DNA from: Filosporella fistucella
Taxonomy: Eukaryota > Ascomycota > Leotiomycetes > Helotiales
Direction of reading: 5' to 3'
NCBI GenBank assembly: GCA_030077755.1
Contig: JAQJZZ010000021.1
Coordinates: forward strand, 1,116,001-1,180,000
DNA: 64,000 nt
Below are positions 50,336 through 63,200 of this stretch, piece by piece (position 1 is the stretch's first letter; each line of letters opens with the position of its first letter). The notes beneath the pieces are model-generated. The model was given only the letters and a program-made list of their open reading frames with translations. It was not told the DNA's origin and ran no database searches. A program made the translations under genes and the position numbers.

Positions 50336-53300
50336 TCATCCACTCCTCTCAACTTTCCCGACCCGCACCTCCTCCCCTCCCTCCCCATCCCAAAAGCCCA
50401 TTTCTCTCTCCAGCAAAGCTCCCGGTTCGCCAAATCCAATCACTTTCCCTTTCTCTAAAACCAACACTCTATCCGCATCCCTAATCGTCTCCAACCGATG
50501 CGCCACACAAACAAGTGTACACTCCCTAAACTCCTCTCGAATAACTCTCTGCATAAGCTTGTCAGTTTCCGCATCCACGTTACTTGTAGCCTCATCCAGT
50601 ATTACAATTTTCCCTCCTTTATATTGTGCAAAAAGAGTAGAGGAATCAGGAGGAAGAGTTCGAAGGATAGCTCTCGCGAGACAGAAAATCTGCTGTTGGC
50701 CTTGCGAGAGTGGGTTAGCTGTCATTTCTGCGTCTAGTCCTCCGCGAGATGAGAGAAGAGTCCAGAGACCGACTTTGGTGAGGGCGGTGATGATTTGGGT
50801 GTCGGTGGACGAGGATGTAGGATCTGCGTTTCGACGGACGGAACCGATGAGGATGAAGGGTTCTTGGGGGATGGTGATGAGACGTAAGCGGATAGTTTCG
50901 CGGGGGATGTGTTGGAGGTTTATGCCGTCGATTGTGATGGTTCCTGAATCTAGATCCAGAAGACGGAGGAGGACGGAGAGGAGTGTGCTTTTGCCGCTGC
51001 GGAAATCAGATGGTGAATTGTCGAGGGCGTGGGAGTAACTGACCTGCCTGTCCTGCCACAAATCCCGATTTTCTCCCCAGGCTTGATACTGAAGGTTACA
51101 TTTCGAAGTGCAGGTGAGGTTCTGCATTAATGTCAGTAAAACACAATTTAAATGGCACCAACTCTAACCCATATGAAGCAGACACATCTTTAAAATCCAC
51201 AGCGCCATGGGTTGGCCAGTTATCTGGAGGAACAAAAGTCTCCTCCTCCTTGTGTTCGGATGCGGTCCCTTCCTCAAAACCTTTCACTCTGGCAACAGCA
51301 CCAAGAGAAGTCTCCATTGCTGTCCAATACTGGATGAGAGCTGATAGACTGGTATTGAAAGTGACCACAGCACTCATCGCTACGCCTAATCGCCCAGGAT
51401 TAGTTGTATTCTTGAGACTTGTTGCCAATGCGACTACAATAACAGCCATAACACCCACGATAAGTTCAAGAACTAGATTCAACCATCTTTGAATGCAAAA
51501 TAATAAATAATAAGGCCTCTGAGAGGTGTCAAGCTTTTCGGTATTCCTCTGGATGAATTGGTGTTGCCACCCAAAAGCTCGAATAGTTGATAGACCTTCA
51601 ACAGTCTCTGTGAAATGAGTATACAAGGGACTTTTGTATTCTAGATCGAGGAATCTGATTTGACGTGAGGTGCGTAGATAGAACTTCTGGAGGAAGTATA
51701 CAACGGCGACAAGGAAAGGACAGACAGCAGCCATATATGTTGAACCGACTGCAATCAAGGCAAATTGAGCGAGGCTTTGCCACACACCTATACTAGTTAG
51801 CGACTTATATGAACCAAAAGGTTACAATCTTACTTGAAACTGTCATCACCAAACAAGCAGGCAAAGCTCCATCAATCAAGGTCATGTCTTGACTGAATCG
51901 ATTTAATAAAACACCCGAATCAGTCTTGTCGAAGAAAGATTGCGGGGCTTGCATGACGGAACGTAACAGAATTCTATGTAGCTCGGCACCAGCGAGCGGA
52001 GTAAACTTCATGAATAATGTGCTAAAAAAATCAGCAACTTGAAAGAATGAGATAATAGAAACTTACTATAACACGCCTGCGATTCCGATGAAAGCGACGA
52101 CTGCAGACAAGGCATAAATGCTGGCGAATATTGCGAGACTTGGTACAGTTCCATCGGCATACCACGTTAACCACAATGCTAAAGGCACATCAATTGAAAT
52201 ATACTTATGAATAATTTTATTGTCACTTACGAGGGAATTTTGCTCCTACCATGTAAACGAAAGACGCAAAGATATTGGAAAGAACTACTTTCCATCCGAT
52301 GGACCGGATATAGTACATATACACTGACACATCTCCGACGCGTCGTGATAGATCATCTTTATCAGACTCTGACTGCCCCAGTACGGCTTTGGGGACCGAA
52401 GTAAGATTGAGAAAACCGGAATTGGCGCCAGAATCAGAGATTGAACTCGATTTCGGATTGAGAATATCAGGACGCAGTAACAGCTGACTCACAAAGCCAT
52501 TTCCTGAATTGAGTTGCCGAAAGCTTCCCTGCTCCATAATTGAGCCGTCAGCATCCAATGCAATAATCTTGTCCGAGAGCGGAAGATGTCGGACTGTCGG
52601 CATGCATCAGCGGTATCATATATCAGTTGATGGTGATACTTACCTGCATGAGTTGCAAGCAAAACTGTCGCGCCCAATTCCCTGAAAATACCATCCTCCC
52701 CGAACAATCTGTCAACAATGAGACTTTCCGTCCGAGCATCAACCGCGCTGAGCACATCGTCAAGTATGTATACGCTCCTCCGTGCATACACTGCTCGTGC
52801 TAAGGCCTGGATTTGTCAGCTGTGTTTGCTCGTCGAAGACAATGACTTACTAGACGTTGCTTTTGTCCTCCGCTCAGCACCACACCTCTGCTCCCGATGA
52901 TTGTCTCATCTAGATCCGGTAAATCCAAGATGTCTTCTTCTAGTGCACATGAATGTACCACTTTACGATACCATTCGTTGTCGTCACCCACAATATCCGA
53001 CGTTTCGCAGATGATATTTCGAACACTTGAATTTGGTAGCCAGGGTGTTTGAGCACAGTATGCAACACTTTTGGAAGATATACTGATTGAGCCTGACTCG
53101 CATTGCAATTCACCTGCGATGGCCTTCAGGAGGGTAGATTTTCCTGACCCAACAACTCCTATCACCATTGTAATCGAACCCTTCTCCACCGAAAAGCTGT
53201 TGTTGTGTATTGCTGCAGGGGCCGTTGTTGAAGGCCGAATGGTAGCGTTTTCCACCTCTAACGCGCATGAACCACTCTCCTTTGAAATCGCAACATTCAA

Positions 53301-55329
53301 TTCGACAAGTTCGGTGTTATCCCCGTGACTGAGGTGCTCTTTCACTTGCGGGGGGGAATAACCTAGCAGCAATCTTCTGTCCACACATGATTCAGAGAGC
53401 AGGAACTTTTGGATCCTATCTAGGCAAGCCGTTGACATGCCAATGAGGGGTAATGATATCAGGAATTCCGAGGCTGGAGTTGTCAGAAGAGAGATGATTG
53501 CAAGTGAAGAAAACGTTTGGCTTGCAGTCAGTCGATCAGAACCGTTTGATCCTGCTTGAATTGCAAATATTACAAACGTGGCCAGTGGTCCAAGAATGGT
53601 TGGAACGAAAGCTGCTACAGTCAGTTGCATTTCGCATCAAAAATTGATATACTCACATAACGAGAGTCTCCAGAAGCCTAGAACACGGAATTTCTTTGAC
53701 AAATCCAGCTCAAGGACTCTTTGGTTTTGTACTGTGTCAGAAAGGATATTCGACAAGCCCATCATTTTTACACTTTTCATGTAGCCAAGCATCGATGATG
53801 TGATGGCAACTCGGGTTTGAACTGCTTGTATCCACACCTTCTGCCTTGGACCAATTATCTTTGTCACCACAGCAGAGCAGAATATGGAAACTGATCATCA
53901 TGTCAGCGATCGATCCTCAATGTGTGAAGATGCCATGAACCTTACCTATGACGAGTATGATTGGTGCAACACACACCCAACCTAGCTTGCTTCCAAGAAG
54001 CCACATACTAATTATTATCTCGATAAGTCTTGCCCAAATCTCACAAAGGGAGCGAAGACTTTCAGTGAGTCGATCTATGTCTGTACTCATTAAAGTCACT
54101 GCTGCTGATTCATCGTAAATGCCTGCTTGTATTTCCAACGTCTTCGCGAAAATTAATGAAATCATTGCCCCACGAAATGCAGTTGCCGTTCGGTAGAGTT
54201 TGTGTTGATATTGGGCAGTTGATACCTAGTTTATCGTCAGCTCCTGTAAACACAGACTGGAATAGATACCTACAGCAATTCCAAGGTATATTAAAGCTGT
54301 TGCTCCAATAATTCCATATCCTGCATTGTCGTTTTCTGTACTTGACTTTTGAGACACGTTCTCGATTGCCGCACTTATGAGAAACGGCTGAGCGTAACTA
54401 AAGCCAATCAGACACAGTCGCGGAAATATAATCGCGACAAATTGCCATCGTAAACAATGGAAGACGGCCTTAGCAATGGCCCACCGTCCTGATATGCGAT
54501 CTTGAAACGGTTAGCTTGAGTGATTACTGTCAAGAACGATCTTACACTTGGACCAAGACCTTTGCATTCGATGACCCAAGGCATCTGAGAGCAGCTCTTG
54601 ATCTTGCTGGAAGAGATCATCCAAGGTGAGAAACTTATTGAATCCACTTGCGAGAATCGGGTTCAACCACCAAAAGAGGCTTTTGCTGAATATACCACTC
54701 GTCGCTTCTGGTGGATATTCATTGTAAGTTGCTGCAAGGTATCTCCGCTTGCTTCTGCTCTCCAGGAATAGTAGTACAATTTTAACGACGATGCTCGCAG
54801 TAAGCAGACCGAGAATGCGCGATTCATCATGGCGGATGAACAGCGTACGAGTTTGGACTACATCGAACACGATTGAGAGAAGAAGGTAAACGTTGATCAA
54901 AGTAGATGGCTTCACAGATCGGCTCTCCTCAAGACGGGATAACGGCAGAATTGAAAGCGCTGCAAAAAAAGATAGACAAGCGGCGGGGACCGCAGTGCGA
55001 GTGATTGGATTTAAGGCCCAGCATATTAGAAGTCCAAGTTGAAGTCCTATTAACACGAGGCTTACAGCCTGTGAGGTCAGTATAGTGTCTGGAAAGGAGT
55101 AAAGCCGGGTACTCACGCCTTTCAAGATTTTGATCTGCCTCGACACGATCTTTTTGCTCGATCGAAGCAGTTTCACAAAACGAGGAGGGGTAAACAATAA
55201 AAACAATACAGCAGGACCGATGGAGAGTATACTTTGCTCAAACAAAAGCGTGAAGTCAAAATTGCTCCGACAATCTTGGACAGCTGGGCCGAAAGAATTG
55301 TCACTTGAAGGGTCGCAATGTGAAGCCAT
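50336..55329 (-). CDS. ABC transporter, ABCC (MRP/multidrug resistance) type
   Basis: Thirteen exons: 55117-55329, 54546-55068, 54274-54500, 53946-54225, 53657-53890, 52851-53614, 52644-52806, 52231-52593, 52067-52178, 51834-52021, 51169-51787, 51044-51121 and 50336-50996. They sum to 1474 residues with every phase consistent. It is a full-length exporter with an extra N-terminal TMD0 of about five helices, then TMD1-NBD1-TMD2-NBD2. NBD1: Walker A GVVGSGKST (645-653), signature LSGGQKQR (about 739), Walker B YILDD with Asp in place of the catalytic Glu. NBD2: Walker A GRTGSGKST (about 1251-1259), signature LSQGQQQ (about 1351), Walker B IVILDEATSNVD with intact Glu, H-loop VAHRLET. One degenerate and one active site is usual in ABCC proteins. 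Substrates may be toxins, drugs or conjugates. The reductase upstream on the same strand may be its metabolic partner. Confidence 0.95.
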
Positions 55330-55793
55330 CTTCGTAGTGGGTCTGGGGTAACGCGCTAGAAATCAAGCGTATTTCCAGGCTGTCCACTGGCACACCTCAG
55401 AAGAGCGTTTTTAGAGAAGTAAATGTCGGACAAAACCTGGAATTAATCTTCGATCGAAACCACAGTAATGACCAGATGAGAAGATAAGAGAGAAATAAGA
55501 GAGATAAAATATATTTTATTATTCATAATGATGCAGGCAGGAATATTCACAACAACATGCGGTTAAGGCACAGTATCTAGTCGCGTCGGGGACGGAATCT
55601 TATTGTCCAAGGCTTACGCGGCGATCGGTGGTTCGAAAAGTTATCTCCAGCAGTCTCCCAAAGGGCTTTACAGCTACCACCGTATGCGAATCTCTCCGTT
55701 ATCAGATTTCATTTATTCAGTCTGTAGAATTGAACTGGAGCGATATGTCTCTCTTTTTAAACAAGATTTCATGAGAAGCATATCGTAGCAATA
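55330..55793. other. Gap between ABC transporter and reductase
   Basis: About 460 bp, holding the ABC transporter promoter and the reductase 3' flank. Both genes read leftward. Nothing specific is recognised. Confidence 0.5.
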
Positions 55794-56992
55794 TCAGGAT
55801 CCAGTCTTCTCCAGCAATGATAAATAACAAACAACAGTGTCCTTCACCTGCTCGTCGAAGTCTCGAAACGTGATTCCGAAGGCCTTTTTGGTCTTGCTTG
55901 CATCCACTTTGATTGGGAAAGTATAACAGTCTCCCTTGTCCGCAAAAGGCTTACCAATATTCTCAGGAAACCACTTCTCAATTATCCCAATAGCATCCTC
56001 CCAGTTTGTCCCAACATCACCTGCTAAGAGATATCGTCCGCTAGGAATGGAAGAGTCAATTGCTTTGACATGAAGATCAGCAACATCATGGACCGAAACA
56101 GACGATCCAGGAATTACTCCAGCAGGCTGCCCGAGGATCAACTTCATCAGGTAGCCACTGGTTGCAGTAGCACCGCCAGACACAAAATCTTCAGCTGAGA
56201 TAGCGAGCGGGTTCTCTCCCAGTACCATTGATGGTAGGATATAAAGAGCGTCAAACTGAGGCTTCTTAGAGGCGATGAAGTCTTCTGCTGCGAGAAGGGC
56301 CATCGTTTTCGCAGCCGCATACGCAAGCATTTGCGTTCCTGGGCCGAATAACGGGTCGTTCATATCATAAACTGTGCATTCGTCGTCGGCTGGAGAAGTC
56401 ATACTCGTCAGCAGCGTGCGAAATCAACACAGGGTACAATAACCTACCAGTTACCACATCTCGTTTGAGTACACCACCCACAAACTCATGAGCTGGAATG
56501 AGAGCTGCCAGGGACGAGGTTACCACAATCCGCTTTACTCCTGGGTTTTTTGCCGCTGCGGAAAATACATTCAAGGTTATATCAATTGCTGGTCTCCAAT
56601 AGTCTCTCACAAAGTCATTTGTCTAGAGCACATTCTCAGCACTTAATCTGACCCAATATGGGAATGTCATACCTGATATCCGCGGGGAGATGCAAGATGG
56701 ATTATGTATTCCACTCCTTTCATAACACTATCAAACGCTCCTGGAGCTGCCAAGTCTTCAATAAGAACAAATTCGATTTTGACCTCAAAGGATGACGCAG
56801 GGATCGCAGTCTTGATCTTATCGAGGCCAGACTTTGATCGAACAACAGCACGAACATGATGCCCGCATCTAAGAGCAGTGCGAAGGACCTGAAAGCCTAT
56901 GGCACCTGTAGCACCAGTGATCTGGGAGCCAGTAAGCCAATAATTTGTGGGGGGTAAATGAGCACACTCACAAGTATCAACTTTCCAGACAT
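55794..56992 (-). CDS. NAD(P)-dependent epimerase/ketoreductase (extended SDR)
   Basis: Four exons, 56972-56992, 56673-56921, 56448-56622 and 55794-56389, give 346 residues. Exon 1 has only seven codons (MSGKLIL) and leads straight into ITGATGAIGFQVLR, the GxxGxxG cofactor loop. HLASP follows strand 4, TSSLAAL holds the catalytic Ser, and YAAAK the catalytic Tyr and Lys. The protein is close in plan to dihydroflavonol-4-reductase-like and GRE2-type carbonyl reductases, which reduce aldehydes and ketones with NADPH. The substrate is unknown. A position next to an ABCC exporter on the same strand fits a detoxification or small secondary-metabolite unit, but no synthase gene lies near. Confidence 0.92.
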
Positions 56993-58462
56993 CTTCTATA
57001 AGTTTGTTTTGCAGTGTGAAGATACTATCTGGGGATGAGCAGATTTCGTTTAATCTTTCTGATACTTTTATACCAAAGAACTCCTTGGAAATCTACGAAT
57101 ATTCGGCTTTCAAAGTTGAACGCCGAATGAGATTTATCAGCTGACCGGCATGACTGTGTTCCCGTCGGGAGCAAGTTGTAGAACTATAGTGGGGACATAC
57201 ACCAATTCCACTTTTGCTCTTGTTCTTTTTCCCTACTAGTGTATGTATTCTGTATGTCCAAATAAGGAATATGGTCTTATCCCGGAAGCCACTATGTAAA
57301 AGAGGGTAGGCTGATAGTGTAGCTGATAAGTTGAATCGCTCTTAGAATGACTTGAGAGTCATCAAATCATAAGTCTTGTGTGAGATCTTACTAGCGCCTA
57401 TGGCCTAGTCCACTAAATCCTTTTCATTCTCCTCTGAATTTATCCCAGATGCTCTCCGACTTGCTTGATGTATATACTAACCAAATTTCCCACCATTTCC
57501 ATCATATGGGAGCATGTCTCCTCCATCACTCGAAAAATTCTCCAATAATCCTGCCTTTCTCCGCTCAAAGCTTCTGAAATATCGAGCACAGCTAACCTTA
57601 TGGGTAGCCAGCCACTATATGATTGTCGTAACTCCTAGACTGATTTCCCTATCTATTCTAGCTTGGAAGACACGAGAACACACAAAAAATACCCTTTGAT
57701 GTTATCAAAATCATCTGAAGCGCTTGCAAGAAACTCGAACCTGGTCGAGCATGACGGGACAGAGTCATCGTCGTGTCACGTGCGTAATGCGATGCACGTG
57801 ATAAAGTCTCCTACCTCATTCTTCCACCTTCCACCAAGAGGGTTGCCTTTCTGCAAAGACCAGGAGGTCGTCAACTATACTTTAAGAAGATACTCGAATG
57901 GCCAGAGCCACAAGCTGATAAAATATCATCACGAAGTTACATCTATATATATCTTCGCCACACTTCCTTTTCCGTGCAATGAGGCTTGTCTGACTATTGG
58001 CAATAGTGTGGCTTAGCCCTCTCAAAGGTCTCAACAACCCCTCAATCGCAAACAACATCGAATCGTGATATCGATTCAAGTGTCTTGTCGCGGATACCCG
58101 CATTCGTCAAAACAATGGCGGTTCGATCAATCTGTTGTTCTTATGACATCTTGCTCGTGATGTTTCATTTCTTTTTTTGTCATTCAAGTATCAAGCATCG
58201 CCCACCCTTCGAGATTTGCGAAGTCGATCGTAAATCCTCATTATTGTTGCCTGCTTCATGTTCTAGCTGAGTGTTCTGAAAATGGTTATTATTCTGGTAC
58301 CTAGATTTTTGTAGATCGTGGCTGGCTGTTTCTCTGCTGCCTGCGCGTCCGTAAGATCTGGCATCAACACTGTGAAGCAACACGTACTCTTGAATCCTTT
58401 TACAAAAGGTGTGATCACTCTGCTTTCTCAATGTCGTTTTCAATTCAAGTCAGTTCGTTTCG
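56993..58462. other. Divergent intergenic region
   Basis: About 1.5 kb between the reductase (leftward) and the gene at 58463 (rightward), so it should contain both promoters. A frame of 117 residues at 57663-58016 has no family features. Confidence 0.5.
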
Positions 58463-59881
58463 ATGGCGAGAAGGAAAGTTGCCAGACCGGTTTCGGTTTC
58501 CCCAGTTGCGTCGTCTGCAAACGGCTCGACAATCCAATATGAGCGACACATCGACTTTGTCGAGCAGCTTCTGGAGATCTTGAGAGCGTATGAGAGGAAG
58601 CACAAATGGCTAACAGATATTGCGAAGAGCAATCCACAAGAGAGTGATGATCTGTATTATGAAGTAAAAGGCGATTTCTACATCGAGGAATGTAACTTGC
58701 GTGGAGCCGAGACAAAGTTCGTTTATATGTATGGGCGTCAACCGAGCAAGGAGAAATACCCACAGCACAAACACAGATTCTTGGGCTATCACAATAGCCC
58801 GCAAGTACCTGCTGACCATTACTTCAGCAACCAGAAATTCGAGTTTGAGAAGTCGTCGGGCTCCGAAAGCTGTTCACTGGAAGGTGACTTGAGCTCATTG
58901 GAGTGCCGCAGTCAGTCAAGATCAGGTGTCGAATCCGAGTCAACACTTGTATCAGAGGAATCATTAGAATCACCAGGTTTAAGTGATTCTCAAACATCGT
59001 TCGAATCAAGCATCACAGGAGTCATCGTCATTAATCCAGAAAGTGTCAAGGAGCAACCACTGCAAGAAGACAGAGCAGCTTCCCAGTCCGAGTCTTTGCA
59101 CCAGCACCAGCACCAGCTCACAATAGCAAATAAGTCACCAACCCCGCCTCAGGATATTCCAACTCGAAAAGAGAACTTGATCTCGAATTTGCCTACCCTA
59201 AAGCTCCCAGCACCCATACCCATCCCAGAACTCAACATCGGACCGAGCTCGCATTCAAAACCATATTTCGAGAACCCCAAAAAGTCGGCCTGGATCATGT
59301 CCTCCAACTGGCTTCTGATCGCGTCCGAAAATTCCAACACAGAGCTTTCCCAAATAGAGTCACACTTCCAAAAATCCCAATACCAAAAAGGTCTCGTGAA
59401 AAGTGGCGAAGCACTTCGTTCACAGGACAGCATTTGGCATCGATACAGAGCCAAAGATCCGGCATATCACGGAATTCAAACCTCAGCTTCTACAATCTGC
59501 CATGCAGAGGTTATAAACCTGCATTTGATACGCTCATGTGCTTTATTGACGTGTGAACAATGGGAAAGAGGATTGGAAGAAGCCAATGCAGCGCTTGAAT
59601 ATGCACAAAGAGAGGAGATTTATTATATGGAATGCAAAAGTCAGTTATATCGTGGATTGTGTTTGATGGAGTTGAAAAGGTGGAAAGAAGCGAGTTGGGC
59701 TTTTACCAGAGCGGCAAACGTGAGAGGCTGGGCGCTGAGGGTGCCGGGGTTGAAGGCAAAAGCTGAGAGGTATCTGGAGATGGCCGAGGAAGAGGGGGAT
59801 AATTATTCTGAAAATGATGAGGATAAGAGTGAGGGTACACTTGTTGGTGTTTATCCCGAGAAAGAGAGACGTGGTTCATGA
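58463..59881 (+). CDS. Unknown protein with C-terminal TPR-like helical module
   Basis: Single exon, 472 residues; no family is recognised. The basic N-terminus (MARRKVARPVS) leads into a helical segment (about 25-65: HIDFVEQLLEILRAYERKHK). The middle (about 125-270) is Ser/Glu/Pro-rich and likely disordered, with a Gln/His run (LHQHQHQL). The C-terminal third (about 285-445) is helical: the pairs EVINLHLIRSCALLTCEQWE, GLEEANAALEYAQ and YYMECKSQLYRGLCLMELK resemble tetratricopeptide repeats, where A-A-L-E-Y-A and Y-R-G-L-C-L fall at the usual small and aromatic positions. A similar module ends the next gene downstream on the same strand. An acidic tail closes the protein. No signal peptide or membrane helix is seen. 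A scaffold role is possible but is inference. Confidence 0.75.
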   Translation: MARRKVARPVSVSPVASSANGSTIQYERHIDFVEQLLEILRAYERKHKWLTDIAKSNPQESDDLYYEVKGDFYIEECNLRGAETKFVYMYGRQPSKEKYPQHKHRFLGYHNSPQVPADHYFSNQKFEFEKSSGSESCSLEGDLSSLECRSQSRSGVESESTLVSEESLESPGLSDSQTSFESSITGVIVINPESVKEQPLQEDRAASQSESLHQHQHQLTIANKSPTPPQDIPTRKENLISNLPTLKLPAPIPIPELNIGPSSHSKPYFENPKKSAWIMSSNWLLIASENSNTELSQIESHFQKSQYQKGLVKSGEALRSQDSIWHRYRAKDPAYHGIQTSASTICHAEVINLHLIRSCALLTCEQWERGLEEANAALEYAQREEIYYMECKSQLYRGLCLMELKRWKEASWAFTRAANVRGWALRVPGLKAKAERYLEMAEEEGDNYSENDEDKSEGTLVGVYPEKERRGS

Positions 59882-60249
59882 GTAAATCTAGATTGAAACC
59901 CTGCCAATTTCAGAGGTGGGGAGGTATTCGCTGAGGCGGTAGAAACATTGTAGTTAGCAGACAGACCACATTACAAATTACAAAATAGAAGCAGCTCACA
60001 AAGACCCATACAAAGACCCATTGTCATGTCCCCAACTACCGTATTCGGTATTCCTGTTCTATTGAAAGCGGGCTCACAGCATGATATTGCCGGAAGCGGC
60101 GATTTCATATGGCATAAAGAACGGCTATAATAACTAGTGTAGTTAACGTCCTCGCATGCCCAATGAATGAAAGTAAAGATTATGTCCTGCAAACCCCGAT
60201 TTGTATCCCATAAGATAGTTACTGTAAGAAAATAATAGAGAGCATCAAA
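59882..60249. other. Gap between the two TPR-like genes
   Basis: About 370 bp between two same-strand genes, acting as 3' flank and promoter. No repeat or second gene is recognised. Confidence 0.5.
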
Positions 60250-63200
60250 ATGCCAACAAGAAAGAAGCAGGGAAATCGTTCCCCACGAAAGGGGGCCAAG
60301 AGTACAACTTCTCCAGCAAGTGGTTCACAATCCCCTGTTGAGTCAACAAATCGTGCTGCCACACCATCACTACACCTCAATCCATCACCACAACAGTCTC
60401 CAGCTGCAGGAGCGGTGTCCCAGGACGCGTCAACTACAGCACCAAAAGCTCCGAAAGTCAAAACTTCTCAAAACCCAGCAAATCTCAGTATCGATCCGAC
60501 CATTACACCCGTCCCAGAAATGATTGTTACACCTTCAACCGGCTCCCTCGTCCCAGATTTATACACCAATACTCCAGCAAGGCCTGCTGAGACCACTATT
60601 CCTTCTCCAGGCTTACTAGAGCCAGGCCAATTCATTGGAGACAGAGTTCTACACGCACCTCTAACCTTCAATAAGGAAGACATGAAAGTTGCTCCTCTCT
60701 TCTCTAAGCCAGCAGGCCCAGAGCAGAACGTTGGAGACAGCACAGACTCCGTGGATACCATCATCTCGAAAGATGGATTCAAAAAACCAGTCACACCACC
60801 AAACTTCTTTGCCAATATGGCCGAGGAAGAAAGAAGAGTGAGGGCAAAGAGTGAATTAATCAACTCTATTGCCTCTATCCAGGTTCCTGGACAAAGAAAT
60901 GTAGCTGCTCCTACCCCCACCACGCCAGACAAGAACATTCTCGACTTACTCCCAAAAGGACCCGAGAGGGAGTTTGCACCACAGGAGCCATTAATTGTAG
61001 CCATGGCTACGGTAGGTGGGAATGCCGGAAATAGTGGAAACAAGTCAGGATCCAGAGATAGGAGAAGGTCCAGCGGAATGGACACCGATGAGATCCACGA
61101 AACGTTCGTCAGAGTTGGATTTCTACCCGAAAATCCGCCAGAGATCCCGCTCGTCAATCCCTTCCTCCCTCCTATCCCAAAAAAAGATCGCGAACCACCG
61201 GTAGATCCTAGTCAGCGAGCCATGGTTATGTCCTTGGATCCAAATGCCCCAATTCCCATTAGAGAAGATACTGCTACTCGAATTCGGCGCGAGGAGCTAA
61301 GCCTGGGGATCGTTCGTGACCATAGCAAGGGAGTCTCTGATGATGGTGAAGGCCCAAGAACGTTTGGTGGGGAACTGATTGATGGGGAGATTGTACTCGT
61401 GAGTCTGCCTTACCTATTTATACTTCTCGACTTACTAACTGAGATGTAACAGAAACGAGCCAAGTTCAAGCCAGCAGAAGTTGTAGCTTTCGAAAAGCAT
61501 GCAGCTGCAAACCCTGAAAGTGAATGTGTGAAACTTGCGTTAGCAGCTCAAGAAGTATTGGCCCAGGGGGCTTTAGATGCATACACCACTTCTTTGATGA
61601 AAGATCACGCATTGGATATGCAAAAGACCTTGAACGAGCAACTGCAACTCGTATTGAGGGAAACTCAAGAACAATTGTTACTAGAAACGAGTTCAAAAAC
61701 TAAGACCGATGCTCAGAAAGATGCAGAAATTGAGAAAATGAAAGAGGATGTGCAAAGGTCGAATGACAGTGCCACTGATCTTCGAGTAACGCTGGCAGCA
61801 ACACAGAAAGAGCTTGCAGAAATGGAGAGATTTAAGAAAGAAGCAAGAGCGGCGACAGCGGAATTAGCTGCCGTCAAGAGCGACCTCTTAGACTGCCAAG
61901 GGTTGAATGCGAAGCTGACATCCAAAGCAGCAGATGACAACATCGAGAAGGACCTGGAAATTTACTCCCTCAAGGAGGAGATCGTAAGATTGAAAGATGC
62001 TTTAGACGACCATCGTCCAGATAACGATGAGATCGAGAAACTCAAGAAAGAACTCGCAGAATACCGAACCAAGGCGAATGATCTCGAAGAGCAGTTGAAG
62101 AAAAATTATATGCCTGGTTCACAAGCTGATAATGAAAAGCTCCGAAAAGAAAACCACGAGCTAAAGGAGATGAATAAGAAGATGAGATTCAAGCTGAAAG
62201 ACATTGACAAGGAGAGAGGGGGTCTAATATCCGTCCAGGAGTGTGAAAATAGGCACAAAGACCTCCTCGATGAACTCGATCAACTCAAGCTTGCATCAGG
62301 AGAAAGCCCAACTAAATCATCACAGATCGACCAAGCAAAACTTGCACAGCTTACATATGAAAAGGTTCTGCTCGAGAAACGTCTGAAAGATTGCCAAGAT
62401 GAAAAGAACAAATTACCAGAAGAGGTTTTAAAGCTCCAAAAAGAAATCAGCATTTTGAAGCGAGAGAATGATAACATGACGAGCAAGCTTTTGGAACATG
62501 AACAAGCATTACTTGCTTTCCAAAGAGGCAGTAATCATTCAGTGTTACACTCCGAGCATGAAGCACTGAAGAAGGAGAACGCTCGGCATGAGAAGGAGTT
62601 GGCTGATTGCAATGCTAAACGTGATGCAGAGTCTTCGTCCTCCAATTCTCTCAAAGACCATGTCCGAGACCTTGGTACGGCTGCGGCTATTCATTCGAAG
62701 GAGCTGCAGAACAGTTCTGCTAAATTGAGACAATTGCAGTACTTAACTGAGGGTAAGTTAGGCAAACGATTATGAATCAAACTAATGATGCATTTCAGAA
62801 GAAACTGTCCCTCTTGTCAGCGAGAAGTGGAACATCTGTCAGGAGTCGAAGAGAGAATTGCTTGCTGAGAATGAACAACTGCGAAAACAACTTGGAAACA
62901 TTAAGACCAGGCTATTTCAAACGCAAGCTAATTTGTTGGAACGGCCGACCCTGCGTGAGTATCTCTTTAGCTTTTGATGATGGAGGTTGCTAACTATAGT
63001 GATAGCTCAAATGCCAGTGAAGTGCAACCCTACTTACGAGTCGCTCAACATGTCATTGATTCGAGTAAAAATCGGTTTAGAAATCATGCGAGGAAGACGA
63101 GCAGAATACGGTCCTCAGTTTGGTGATCTGGACACAGCGGTCCTCGCAGCAGACGAAGCTATTCAAGAAGCAGAAGCACTTGACAAACCTCGTTGTTATG

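Noticed and set aside
57731..57760. B-box-like GGTTCGAGT on the minus strand, possible tRNA
   Set aside because: No A box or acceptor stem at the right distance.
60468..61157. Open frame of 229 residues on the minus strand
   Set aside because: Antisense to the first exon of the coiled-coil gene; the composition mirrors its Pro/Ser/Thr-rich code.
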